Assembly: GCA_028753945.1 (NCBI GenBank)
Contig: JAPNXP010000018.1
Span: forward strand, 1,364,001 to 1,428,000
DNA: 64,000 bases
From: Hexactinellida sp. DTS-2022
Lineage: Eukaryota > Porifera > Hexactinellida
Direction of reading: 5' to 3'
This document shows positions 43,300 through 53,461 of this stretch, piece after piece. The notes below the pieces were generated by a model. It saw nothing but the letters and a program-made list of their open reading frames with translations, was not told the DNA's origin and ran no database searches. How positions within the stretch are numbered: position 1 is the stretch's first letter; every line of letters starts with the position of its first letter. A program made the translations under genes and the position numbers.

Positions 43300-45873
43300 A
43301 TGCTCTTCTTTTTGAGTGTGTTTTTGCTGGGGATAATACGGTTAGTGAGGAATGAGGAGTGCCAAACATTAGGAGACGTGAGGAATAAGAACCTTGTGAT
43401 TGGAAATGAATTGGATAATAGTTATGTTCAGATATGTCTGCTATCGAAAGGCATGCTGGAATGGAGTTTCATCTGTGCTGATAATCTTGTCCAAGGGGCA
43501 TGGGCCATTGACAATGGACACGTTTGGTGCAGAGAAAGAAAACTGTCATTTCAAGGTAATAGTGTAGGATCGGCAACTATTGGAACGTATGGTATGGGAG
43601 AACTTAAATTATCCAATGTAAGCTGTGACAGAACAGAGGATGGAGACATACTAGCGTGCAATCATAGCATGACTAATGACTCTTGTAAGTATCTATACGG
43701 AGTTGGATGTATCTTTTGTTCTACTAGCAGCAGCTTGTGCAATGCACCAGGTTATTGCGACACTGTAGAAGGTACATGTGAATGTAATGGCAATTGTTTA
43801 AACGGAGGATTCTGTGACATAGGAAGATGCATATGCAGAGACCCATATTATGGCGATAATTGTGAAATGAAGCAGTGCGACCCTCCATGTGTGAATAATG
43901 GAACGTGTATAACAAGCAGCGGTACTTGCAATTGTATGCTGCCATTCAGTGGAGACAGCTGTCAGTTTAAGATGTGTCCCAATATGTGCAGTGGAAAGGG
44001 TGCGTGCAACAATCGAACTGGAACATGCGATTGCGAACCTCCATATTTTGGTGACGCGTGTCAATCACAGAACTGTACGCCGGCTTGTTCAACCAATGGG
44101 ATATGTAACACTTCCGACGGAACATGCCGATGTAATTTGCCATACTATGGAGACAGCTGTCAGAGCTTTGGATCTAACTGTTCTATCACCTGTCTCAATG
44201 GGGGAAGCTGTAATTATGCACTCGGCACATGTCGGTGTCAAGGGGGTTTCGAAGGAGAGCAGTGCGAAATTAGTCAACCAGTCAATGAAGAACTACACGT
44301 ACAAGTAATATACATTGGAATAACCGTTAGTGCAATACTAGTAGTAGTTTCCATAACGATACTAGCAGTCCTGTTGTGTTTGTTGTGTGTAAAGATACGG
44401 GTTAAAAATAGTCCACGCTCAAAAAACACTTCAACAATTGAACATGCCAGTTCAGAAACCATCATTGAAATAGAACAAAATGGAACAAAAAATAAGAAAT
44501 CGCGTCGCAAATTCAAAGAAAACAAAGCTTACAGTAAGATAATACAAGCAAATAAAAAAGGCAACGAAATTAATGTATCAAACGGTCAAAGGTTAAATGA
44601 AATCAGGAATGCTTCCAGCACAATGACACCAATACCACCAAGCACAGATAATATACAGCAAGAATTTTACACAGAATTGGGGATTGTTTACAACATCATT
44701 GATGAAGGGGATGAAATATACAGTGTGCCCTTGAATGGGGAGAAGCCGGATGAAAATATCTACGAGTTATACTCAAGAATTAACGATAGTCTATTGCCGA
44801 GTAAAAATGCGTCTATCGTTTTGTCTCAGGAAGAACGCAACTCAATTCTGTTACAAGATAATGAACCTATCTATGAAACATGCTTGAGGAGAGGAGTGCT
44901 AAAGTCGAAAGACGAAGCTCTAACAAAATCATTTGAATACTGCGAGCCTCCAGATAACCTACCAAAGATATTTGATAGAATGTCCTATTTGAAGTTTCGA
45001 GAAATAAACCCTGACACCCTGATCAAGCAGACGCCCTTAGGATCGGGAGAATTCGGTGTTGTGTATAAAGGCAGTTGGGACACTGGAAATGAGACAATCG
45101 ATGTAGCAATTAAAACACTGAAGTCATCAGAAGAGGATGTTAAAACTACGTTTATGAGGGAGGCAGCAATAATGGGACAGTTTAATCATCCGAACATCCT
45201 AAAGCTAATGGGAATCCTTAGCTTGTCAGAACCTTTTATGATAGTAACAGAACTCATGAAATGCGATTTACCTACCCTACTCATCAACTTCAAAACATCA
45301 GGGATCAAACTTTCCACTATACCTCCAATTCTGCTAAAATTCTGCAAAGAAATCACTTTAGGAATGGAGTATCTTGCCTCAAGGAAATGTGTGCATCGTG
45401 ATCTAGCAGCTAGAAACATCCTCCTCACTAAAACTATGGTTTGTAAAATAGCAGATTTTGGCATGTCGCGAGAATACAAAGAGGAATACGACTACTATAG
45501 GTGCTCAGGGGGCCTCATTCCGGTTAAGTGGACTGCACCAGAAGCAATATTCTACAAAAAATACACAGAAAAGAGCGATGTCTGGGCGTTTGGTATGACC
45601 ATGTACGAAATATGGTCATTGGGCTATAAACCATGGCATGATAAAACAAATGAAGAAATTATAAACAAGATGCAAGCGCTTCAAGTGTTGCATCCACCAA
45701 TTGGCTGTCCCAAGGAAATCTATGGCATTATGCGAGAAACATGGAATTATGACGTAGAAGCGCGCGTTACATTCACTCAACTCAGGCAGTTATTAGATAA
45801 ACCGATCGTATTTCAAGCTAAGACAGCTGATCTCCTTGGAAACGACCCTTCTCTGTTTAGAAGAATTAATTGA
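43300..45873 (+). CDS. Receptor tyrosine kinase G (SRCR-like, multiple EGF, TK)
   Basis: I start at ATG 43300, which gives a good signal peptide (MLFFLSVFLLGIIRLV), rather than at the GTG 18 bases upstream; 857 residues. SRCR-like region about 21-140 with extra spacing; five to six EGF-like modules 147-322, each distinct rather than recently repeated; transmembrane helix about 336-363; long basic juxtamembrane region. The kinase has LGSGEFGVVYKG, VAIK, HRDLAARN from 699, DFG 719 and YDYY in the loop. The C-terminus carries LLGNDPSLF, a cut-short form of the GNDP motif of genes D, H and I, lacking its tyrosine. A TATAAAT at 43222-43228 may serve as promoter. Confidence 0.9.
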   Translation: MLFFLSVFLLGIIRLVRNEECQTLGDVRNKNLVIGNELDNSYVQICLLSKGMLEWSFICADNLVQGAWAIDNGHVWCRERKLSFQGNSVGSATIGTYGMGELKLSNVSCDRTEDGDILACNHSMTNDSCKYLYGVGCIFCSTSSSLCNAPGYCDTVEGTCECNGNCLNGGFCDIGRCICRDPYYGDNCEMKQCDPPCVNNGTCITSSGTCNCMLPFSGDSCQFKMCPNMCSGKGACNNRTGTCDCEPPYFGDACQSQNCTPACSTNGICNTSDGTCRCNLPYYGDSCQSFGSNCSITCLNGGSCNYALGTCRCQGGFEGEQCEISQPVNEELHVQVIYIGITVSAILVVVSITILAVLLCLLCVKIRVKNSPRSKNTSTIEHASSETIIEIEQNGTKNKKSRRKFKENKAYSKIIQANKKGNEINVSNGQRLNEIRNASSTMTPIPPSTDNIQQEFYTELGIVYNIIDEGDEIYSVPLNGEKPDENIYELYSRINDSLLPSKNASIVLSQEERNSILLQDNEPIYETCLRRGVLKSKDEALTKSFEYCEPPDNLPKIFDRMSYLKFREINPDTLIKQTPLGSGEFGVVYKGSWDTGNETIDVAIKTLKSSEEDVKTTFMREAAIMGQFNHPNILKLMGILSLSEPFMIVTELMKCDLPTLLINFKTSGIKLSTIPPILLKFCKEITLGMEYLASRKCVHRDLAARNILLTKTMVCKIADFGMSREYKEEYDYYRCSGGLIPVKWTAPEAIFYKKYTEKSDVWAFGMTMYEIWSLGYKPWHDKTNEEIINKMQALQVLHPPIGCPKEIYGIMRETWNYDVEARVTFTQLRQLLDKPIVFQAKTADLLGNDPSLFRRIN

Positions 45874-46094
45874 TCAATTCATTTAGCAATAATGAACAGG
45901 GACCTTGCATATCAATTGTCCAGTAGTTACTCTATGAATGTAATCTTTTATTCTCTTATTCTGTACATAAGTTTTAGTTAATAAGATGTTTTGTATGAAA
46001 TAACATTTTTTAAAGTATTAATACATTCTTCTGTGGGCTTATTATGCGTTCAAATTTCAATTGCATTATTCGTAAATAAAATTCATTACTTGTC

Positions 46095-46400
46095 AGCCGT
46101 AGATGGTCTGTCTAAGTAACTGGTCCCCGGACCATCCATGTAATAGAATAGTATAGTACGCACCACTTTGTAGTAGTTCGTTAGTTCTCTATAATTTGAC
46201 AAAGGAGGCTAAGCAAGGCGCATTGTCTAGAAATGAACTTGATGTGTCGAAGATAATCCGGGGGTACATTACACGGCAGAGAAGAGTCAGGAACCATCCA
46301 TGGTACCGCGAATGGTTCGGGTGGACCATGTACGGCGCCATGGATGGTTCAGCCGGACCAACCGTAAAGGGGACCATATATGGCATGACAGACTCGTAGA
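46095..46400. repeat. GC-rich palindromic repeat region
   Basis: GGACCATCCATG near 46130, then GGAACCATCCATGG at 46290 and CATGGATGG at 46339, then GGACCA/GGACCAACC, are inverted or repeated words. A 67-codon open frame spans it (46196-46399) in both directions, which a palindrome can produce by chance. Class unknown. Confidence 0.4.
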
Positions 46401-46552
46401 AATATTCTGACATTCCGATTATCAGGATCCAGCTGATTTTTAATTTTAATATTTTGTATTTTATTTTAGGAAATTCTTTATTGTTTTTAGGAAACGACTA
46501 GCTAATATTTCACAATAATTATTCTAATAATTACTTAAGTAAATTTAACTTA

Positions 46553-47215
46553 TAGGGCTGAAAAGAATATTCGAAATACAACGAACGAAACTTTTTTGAA
46601 ACGAACGAAAATTCGAATATTCGTTCGTTTGATGACTAAGCATTAAATCAAATTCAAGACTGAAAAATAGTTTTTTTGTTAATGTTACAATAATTTAATT
46701 ATAGTTACAAAGTGTGTTTATAGATACATGTTAGCTAGCTATTAATCAGCTACTTTAGGTAGGAATTGATATTTACGATCTCTCCAACTACACAAAAATC
46801 ATGCTGTTAAAGAAGCCAACGAATATTCATTTAATCCGATCTTACAGTCAATACAATAATCCTATAAAACATTTTGATTTCCTATACTACATAATAAGAC
46901 TCAGCTGTATATAGTATAATTATCCCAATAAGTACATTAACTAGTACATTTCCATTTTTAGATACTTTAGAAACAATGTTGTTACAAGAAATATATTATG
47001 TGGTGATGGGAAATGCATTATGACTATCATATTCTAACAGAATTCAGAAAATTTTAATATTTTATACAATAATTTCGGAATGGTAATAAAATTACAACCG
47101 TTAACCGTTTTTAGCAACGGTTAACCAAATCCAGCCTTAAAATTTCCTCAAACGAATATTCGTTAAATCATTTCGAACGAATTTTCGATTATTCGGTAAA
47201 TTCGTTTCAGCCCTA
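46553..47215. mobile_element. TAGGGCTG-ended MITE, copy B
   Basis: Begins TAGGGCTGAAAAGAATATTC and ends with the reverse complement of TAGGGCTGAAACGAATTTAC. The interior aligns with copy A around TTAGGTAGGAATT...TTTACGATCTCTCCAA but lacks the nested pogo-like insert and has its own extra DNA between about 46860 and 47140. Confidence 0.75.
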
Positions 47216-47601
47216 AATTGAAATCACTCAAGAACAGAAAATAAATTGGGGAACTGGGGTTAATGTACCAGCTGCAGTTCTAAAACAAAAATTAATCTCG
47301 TTTGTAGATAAGCGAGTGAATTCAACACACAATTTGAATAGAAGAGAAATGGTCACGATTAGATTGCTAATCACATTCAAATATTTGGCATACTAATTAT
47401 AATGATTAAACATGATTAAATTCACCTAATTTGGAGCATGTTTAATTGATTTGACAGTGCAACACCTAATACAAATAATAAGAATAGTAGTAGTAATCAA
47501 AAGCCATAAATCAATCGAAAATTACAGCAACAACTGCATGATTATCTACTGTGCGGTTAATTTTATTTGCCATAGCAGAGTAGACAAGGGTGTTCCATGG
47601 T

Positions 47602-47608
47602 TATATAA
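47602..47608 (+). promoter_or_regulatory. TATA box of RTK gene H
   Basis: GGTTATATAAGTCAGG lies about 45-50 bp before the ATG at 47652. It falls inside the upward extension of the open frame, so that extension is probably promoter, not protein. Confidence 0.6.
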
Positions 47609-47651
47609 GTCAGGAATATGTGCAATTCTAGAGTTTGGATTGTCGAGTCGA

Positions 47652-49784
47652 ATGGCAAAGAAATATTCAGTATTACTTGTGGCTGCACTATTCCTAGTAC
47701 AAGTTAGGATTGCAACAAGCTGTACAGAAACTTCTCAGTGTAACGGTAATGTTTGTGGAATTGATGGAAATTGTGTTTGTGAGTCTCCGTATTTCGGTAC
47801 TGCCTGTCAGTTCAAGAACTGCTCAGCTCCCTGTGACAGGTACCACACGTGTGACACTCAAAATGGAAACTGTAGTTGTCCTACTGGCTATCGGGGAGAT
47901 CGTTGCGAGCTAAGAGTGTGCGATCTATCAACAACAGGTCAGGGAAAGTCTGATCAGTTGTGTAAAAGGCCCATTTCAGAATTTAGTCTCATAGATCTTC
48001 CATTGATTTTTGGTGGATCAATTGGACTGCTCCTATTTTGCTCCAGCTGTATCATGTTCGCTTTAATATGCCTGATAATGCAAACTGTCATTATGTGCAA
48101 AGGCGTATACAGTAAAAGATCGAAAAGAAAACCACAGCTATCGATGAGGACCCAATCCTCCATTAGAATCCCAATGACCCTGCCGCCGCTTGATTTCGAG
48201 TTTGGTGTTTTTGAAATACAAGATCTAGGAATGTCAGAGCTGGAGAGGAGGAGAAATCATCTAGTTAGAAACCAATACTACAATAGCAATGAAAGCATGG
48301 CTAACGGGGGCTGTAACACTCAAACAATCGCGTATATTGATCCAGAAATACTCTCCATATCACCAAACAGGAGGTATAGCATACTAGTGGGTGACTCACA
48401 ACTGACTTCAGAAGCGCATTGCATAGCGAATCCTAACGCAAGAGACGCTATTGATTTAGAAAGGGGATTGTACACAGACGATAGAGATGATATTCTATCT
48501 AAACCTGCACTGCCGCCGAAGCCTAAGGCTAAAACCAAGGTCGAAGATTCTGGGAGAAAACTAATACGACGCATGTCAGCCAGTAACAACCAAGACGACT
48601 GTATAATCTACGAGACCATTGAGGAAGAAGATAAAGAGATGGACAATATATACTCAAGGCTAAGCAGACCCATCAAGAACGAGCGCCGATGCGTTGTCTT
48701 ATCTCAAGATGAAAGAAACTCGCTGCCTAGACAGAAAAACAGCTATACTTTCCCTGGCATTTTGAAGCAAAATAGACAAACGCGGTATTTCAAAGAAGCT
48801 CCAGTCTACGACAAGCCCTCAAATACTCTGGACAAGTTATTTGATCAAATGTCAGAGATGAACTTCAGGGAGATCGTGCCAGACACTCTGCTCGTTAGCG
48901 AGTATTTGGGAAGCGGGGAGTTCGGCATCGTGTGCAAGGGCGTGTGGATATCCAGAATAGGAGAAGTGCCAATAGCTGTGAAGACTCTGAAAGAACCCAC
49001 TTCGGAAGAGAGGAAGATAGCGCTATTTCAAGAGGCAATTATCATGGGACAGTTTTCGCATCCCAACATAATCAGGATATTGGGAATAGTAAGTGTCGTC
49101 GAGCCATACGCAATAGTGTCTGAACTGATGAAGATGGAAATGCTCGAGTTCCTACGAATGGTGAGGAATTCAAAGATCGATATGAATAAGCTTCCGCCGC
49201 TATTGCTTAGGTTCTGCAGAGAAATAGCGAACGGCATGCAATACCTAGCTTCGAAACGATTCGTTCATAGAGATCTAGCCGCGAGAAACATTTTAATCGC
49301 AAATAATTACACAATCCGAATAGCCGACTTTGGTATGGCGCGTGGAATATTAAATAAAGCTGAATACTACTCTAAGTCAGGTGGCAATATATCTGTTAGA
49401 TGGACTGCGCCAGAAGCTCTATTCCACCAAAAGTATTCAGAAAAATCAGACGTGTGGTCATTCGGCATGACAATGTTTGAGATCTGGTCACTGGGCCTCA
49501 ATCCGTGGTACAAGCTATCAAACGAGGAAGTCGTAAGAACAGTCCATTCACAGCTAATTCACCCCCCACCAACTGGCTGTCCAAGAGACGTATACTATAT
49601 AATGGTCGAAGCGTTTAAATTCGATGAAACAAAAAGAGGTACCTTCAGGATATTCAAGCAAATGTTGGAAAATCCTATTGTACTTACAAAACCAACAACT
49701 GGTACTAATGCTGATGTGCTTGGAAATGACCCAGACCTCGCAAAGAACCTTTACCCAGACCTTCAGAAGAATCATGAGGATTAA
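47652..49784 (+). CDS. Receptor tyrosine kinase H (EGF, TK)
   Basis: 710 residues from ATG 47652, chosen because it starts a clear signal peptide (MAKKYSVLLVAALFLVQV) just after a TATA box; the frame is open further up without a start signal. The ectodomain is only two EGF-like modules (24-87) with no SRCR. Transmembrane helix about 117-149. Juxtamembrane tyrosines include YETIEEE and IYSRL. The kinase has LGSGEFGIVCKG, VAVK, HRDLAARN from 539, DFG 559 and EYYSKSGG. The tail has VLGNDPDLAKNLYPDLQK, the full GNDP motif. The EGF part is nearly identical in DNA to that of the kinase-less receptor at 62426. Confidence 0.9.
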   Translation: MAKKYSVLLVAALFLVQVRIATSCTETSQCNGNVCGIDGNCVCESPYFGTACQFKNCSAPCDRYHTCDTQNGNCSCPTGYRGDRCELRVCDLSTTGQGKSDQLCKRPISEFSLIDLPLIFGGSIGLLLFCSSCIMFALICLIMQTVIMCKGVYSKRSKRKPQLSMRTQSSIRIPMTLPPLDFEFGVFEIQDLGMSELERRRNHLVRNQYYNSNESMANGGCNTQTIAYIDPEILSISPNRRYSILVGDSQLTSEAHCIANPNARDAIDLERGLYTDDRDDILSKPALPPKPKAKTKVEDSGRKLIRRMSASNNQDDCIIYETIEEEDKEMDNIYSRLSRPIKNERRCVVLSQDERNSLPRQKNSYTFPGILKQNRQTRYFKEAPVYDKPSNTLDKLFDQMSEMNFREIVPDTLLVSEYLGSGEFGIVCKGVWISRIGEVPIAVKTLKEPTSEERKIALFQEAIIMGQFSHPNIIRILGIVSVVEPYAIVSELMKMEMLEFLRMVRNSKIDMNKLPPLLLRFCREIANGMQYLASKRFVHRDLAARNILIANNYTIRIADFGMARGILNKAEYYSKSGGNISVRWTAPEALFHQKYSEKSDVWSFGMTMFEIWSLGLNPWYKLSNEEVVRTVHSQLIHPPPTGCPRDVYYIMVEAFKFDETKRGTFRIFKQMLENPIVLTKPTTGTNADVLGNDPDLAKNLYPDLQKNHED

Positions 49785-50134
49785 ATTAACAAAAAGATGT
49801 AACATGATATTTTTGGTAATTAACTATATACTAACTGTGCCTCTGATGATGATGTTAATAATTAATTAATATTATCTATCAATATATTTGATTAAACCTA
49901 GTAAACAGAATACATTGAAAAGGTTGATTTAAGAAATTAAACATAATTTAATCAAACTTTCACACATTTCCATGGAATAGATAATATCTTTTCGCCTCCC
50001 CCCAATATTTAGCTCCTGGGATTTAGGAGCTTTTATTTCTGTCCTAGACATAGTGCAACTTATAGAAAGTTGAAAAACAATAGATACCACATTGGGTTCT
50101 TCAAATATTTAGGTGGGACATAAAATCCAATTGA
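49785..50134. other. Intergenic DNA after RTK gene H
   Basis: No gene recognised. A CGCCTCCCCCCAATATTTAG string near 49993 partly recurs at about 50832. Confidence 0.3.
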
Positions 50135-50297
50135 TAAATTTCAGATTTATTTAGGGAGAGATAAGTTGCGGTATCCAAGCGGAAATGGAACAGAATAGGT
50201 TAAGAAACACATCAAAAATCATGACAGACCATATAAAATGATCAAAAATATTAACCGGATTAAATTTTTACGGAGACCGTATGTTGGACACCCCTGA
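50135..50297. repeat. hAT-like element end, reverse copy
   Basis: Reverse-complement match to 17631-17800; the right border reads ATGTTGGACACCCCTG. Confidence 0.55.
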
Positions 50298-50351
50298 AAG
50301 TGAATAATTAGCCATTTCTATAAAAGTATTAAACTCTAATTCAAAATATTT

Positions 50352-50605
50352 AGATCTGAAACGAATATACCGAATATTCGTCCGAAATGATTGAACGAAT
50401 ATCTATTTACTACTTAGGACAACATTATTTATATATAGAATGGAGAGAAAGTAAATATAAATTTCTACCTAAACTAGCTGATAAATAGCTAATTTGATTG
50501 TCTATAAACACATTTCGTAACTATGATTAAATTACTGCAACAATAACAACAAACTCTTTTCACTGTATTTGAGTCTTGAATTTGAAAAACGAACGGATAT
50601 TCAAA
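50352..50605. repeat. TAGGGCTG-family MITE, reversed decayed copy C
   Basis: Starts TAGATCTGAAACGAATATAC followed by CGAATATTCG, then interior sequence that matches copies A and B in reverse (TTTCTACCTAAACTAGCTGA, ATTTCGTAACTATGATTAAA), ending near AACGAACGGATATTC. Confidence 0.65.
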
Positions 50606-50958
50606 CATTCGCTGGTGAAAAATTTCCCATATACTACATTCTTTAAATAGACTAAGTGAAACTCTAAAGAGTGTAAAACAGATGTGACAATGGAGAACAA
50701 CTCAAAACTTTTGCTCGTTGGCAAATGGTTTATACTCCCCTGAATAAATACTATGAAACGAGAAGTGTCAAGAGTTAAGTACACATAATTAATTTACACA
50801 CAAAAGAGAAGTATTTGGTAAAATAATCATTCGCCTCTTCCCCACATACATTTAAGCGGCTTAGTTAAACCGAAAGTCTCGGCGCCCCTGAAGTCGAAAA
50901 TTATCACAATTCACATATTATAAAATAGCACTAATGTATAGTGTCATTATACTTCAAC

Positions 50959-52878
50959 CTATTTAATGCCATATTTGTTTTGTAGTCCGAGGTACAAATC
51001 TTTCGCCAATGATGGGTCGTTTCCCGCTAAATGCATAGGGTCTGTCTCAATCACATTCGACAACTTAATAGCTTTCAGTTGTGATTTGAGTTCAGAGAAA
51101 TTGGGTCTACTTTCAGGATCAGGATTCCAAACATTGATCATAAGCTCGTAAATGCTCCTAGGACAGCCTGTAGGTGGGGTTGGCAGGATGTGCTTAACAA
51201 GAGTATCCACCACATCTTCAGTTTCTAGTTTGTACCAAGGCTTCAGTCCCATCCCCCAGATCTCGTACACGGTCATGCCGAACGACCAGACATCTGACTT
51301 CTCACTATACCTCTGGTAGAACACGGACTCAGGGGATGCCCACCTCACCGGAATAAAGACACCGGATGATCGGTGATATTCCTTTTCATTTCTCATTTCG
51401 CGACACATACCGAAGTCTGCGATCCGACAGCTTAAGTTTACAGTGAGGTTAATGTTCCTAGCAGCTAGGTCTCTGTGGATAAACTTCAAACCACTCAAGT
51501 ACTCCATTCCACTACAGATTTCGATGCAGAAATTAAGAAGGAGAGATGGGAATTTGCTCTTTTCAATTGGAGATCGGTTTAACTTAAATAGAAAGTAATC
51601 TAGCTGATCTTTCTGTAACTCAGTTATAATCATATAGGGCTTCCCTAGCGTAACAACCCCGAAGAGCTTAAGAATGTTTGGGTGGTCGAGCTGACCCATG
51701 ACTGCTGCTTCCCTCAGCACACAAATCATCTCTTCACTCTTATTGGATTCATTCACCACTTTTATCGCAACTGGGACATCTCCATTGTTACTTGACCAAA
51801 TGCCTTTGAAGATTACAGCAAATTGTGTGTGAGACAATTTGTCGTCGAGAGTGAGAGTCTTCCTGTTAATTTCGCGAAAGTTCGACTTGGACATATCATC
51901 ATAAATGGTGCTTACATCTTTAGGAGGCAATTTAAAACCGGTGTTTTGCTTGAAATAGTTAACCTGTCCGAGAGAGGAATCAGGAATTTGATTAAATATA
52001 TCATCGTAGTCGGCCCCTACTTTTTCCCTTTCAGAAGAACTGAGAACAATAACTGCAGTTTTAAAGTCATTATCTACGCTAATGCTTTTTGTATAGTATT
52101 TGTAGACCAATTCCTCTTGTTGGTTAAGATTCTCCCCCTGTTCGTACGCTTTGTAGATATCGCATATCTCCTCGTAAATGCCACTATTTTCGCGAAACTG
52201 AAGTTCATTTCTCTCAGCAAAATCATTCTCCATTATCAGCCCAGTTGTGCTAGTAGGACTCGTAAAGTTCGGTTCGCAATAGGAAGCCACCTTTGGTATA
52301 TTGGTGGAGCGTGTCTGGGGATCATTTTGAATACTTGGGTACCTGTTACTGATGGATGACTCTAATCTAACAGATTCGTAGAGAATAACTGAATTATCAT
52401 TTAACCTCCGACTGTTAGAAGATTGGATAATTGACAATGGCAAACCACGATTAACACTGCCGCTCATTTGTGTTTCACTCATTATTGAGTTTTCATATGA
52501 GATATCCTGTCGCCTCCCAGTGGAAGATAGGATGACAGGACTCTCAGGCTCCTTCCTCCTATTCACGCAACACAGCACAGGGATACATAGGAAACCGATG
52601 CAAGTTATACAGCAACACACGAGAGAGTATATGCCGAATAAGAATACAAGTAGCAGCAAAAGTCCAATTGGATCAAGTAATAAGCAAGCGAAGATAAAAC
52701 AGGTATAATCTCCCGCTTCGCATGGTATTATTTCAAGAGGAAGAGTCGAGCTAGGTTGTCTGTATTGCAAGAAAGTTCTATTCCATAGCAAACAATGCGT
52801 TGGGATTGCGAATGATTCTAGTGCGAAATTTAGACACAATACAGCAAGGGCCAATGTGATATGAAATAAATGAGGCAT
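50959..52878 (-). CDS. Receptor tyrosine kinase I, divergent glycine loop
   Basis: Single exon, 639 residues. Signal peptide about 1-24; the extracellular part is only about 35 residues with no EGF or SRCR; hydrophobic span about 61-105 with a cysteine-packed inner edge (CCCITCIGFLC), a likely palmitoylation zone. The kinase about 330-605 keeps VAIK, HRDLAARN (from 468), DFG (488) and SDVWSFG, but the nucleotide-binding loop reads LSHTQFAVIF, with none of the three usual glycines, and the activation loop has one tyrosine (EYHRSSG). This suggests weak or altered ATP binding, possibly a signalling pseudokinase; activity cannot be decided from sequence. The tail has LAGNDPSLAKDLYLGLQ, the GNDP motif. 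Confidence 0.88.
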   Translation of the reverse strand: MPHLFHITLALAVLCLNFALESFAIPTHCLLWNRTFLQYRQPSSTLPLEIIPCEAGDYTCFIFACLLLDPIGLLLLLVFLFGIYSLVCCCITCIGFLCIPVLCCVNRRKEPESPVILSSTGRRQDISYENSIMSETQMSGSVNRGLPLSIIQSSNSRRLNDNSVILYESVRLESSISNRYPSIQNDPQTRSTNIPKVASYCEPNFTSPTSTTGLIMENDFAERNELQFRENSGIYEEICDIYKAYEQGENLNQQEELVYKYYTKSISVDNDFKTAVIVLSSSEREKVGADYDDIFNQIPDSSLGQVNYFKQNTGFKLPPKDVSTIYDDMSKSNFREINRKTLTLDDKLSHTQFAVIFKGIWSSNNGDVPVAIKVVNESNKSEEMICVLREAAVMGQLDHPNILKLFGVVTLGKPYMIITELQKDQLDYFLFKLNRSPIEKSKFPSLLLNFCIEICSGMEYLSGLKFIHRDLAARNINLTVNLSCRIADFGMCREMRNEKEYHRSSGVFIPVRWASPESVFYQRYSEKSDVWSFGMTVYEIWGMGLKPWYKLETEDVVDTLVKHILPTPPTGCPRSIYELMINVWNPDPESRPNFSELKSQLKAIKLSNVIETDPMHLAGNDPSLAKDLYLGLQNKYGIK

Positions 52879-52917
52879 TTGAGTTACGTACTAATAATTA
52901 ATATTATTGAAAGTATA

Positions 52918-52924
52918 CTTTATA
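52918..52924 (-). promoter_or_regulatory. TATA box of RTK gene I
   Basis: GGCTATAAAGTATAC on the minus strand, about 42 bp before the ATG. Confidence 0.55.
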
Positions 52925-53461
52925 GCCATTCAATAAGACTATAATTGAATAATATAATTACAAATAGGCCAACTGCCCAGTAAGATCAAATATCTCCAAA
53001 ACATTTTATTTGATCAATATACTTTTGCACACGAGTATTCTAAGAAAGAGAAAGGTCATCTTCCATTATTCAAGAATACGTATGTTAATATTAAGATAAT
53101 GGAGTATCAACTAAACTCAGTATAACAAGAGGTCTGTGTATAGATTATAAATATAATTAATAAGTTAAATCATAACCAAACTAAATGTATAATATAATAA
53201 CTCGATTTTGGTTGGTTAGTTAACCAAACAAAATCCCAGAAAGGTTGTGTCTTGCTCTATTACAAGTAAGTAAAACAAATTTGTAATTAATAACAAGTTA
53301 ATCCATTAATTAAATTAGCCAATTATTATATAGTAAATAATGCTATCATGATAAATACACTATACTAGGTTATTCAGAAATATTTATAACATTGTCAGTA
53401 CAAACTAATCAAATTAATGAATGAATGAATTATTCCCAATCATAATACAAATGATTTATAT
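52925..53461. other. AT-rich intergenic gap
   Basis: No gene or repeat recognised apart from an AATGAATGAATGAAT run near 53417. Confidence 0.35.

Noticed and set aside
43724..44525. Antisense and shifted frames over RTK G
   Set aside because: They follow cysteine-codon patterns of the real frame and have no independent features.
46196..46399. 67-codon frame within a palindromic region
   Set aside because: It is open in both directions because of the palindrome; no recognisable protein.
47451..47651. 67-residue N-terminal extension of RTK H
   Set aside because: It begins without an ATG, precedes a good signal peptide and contains a TATA box.
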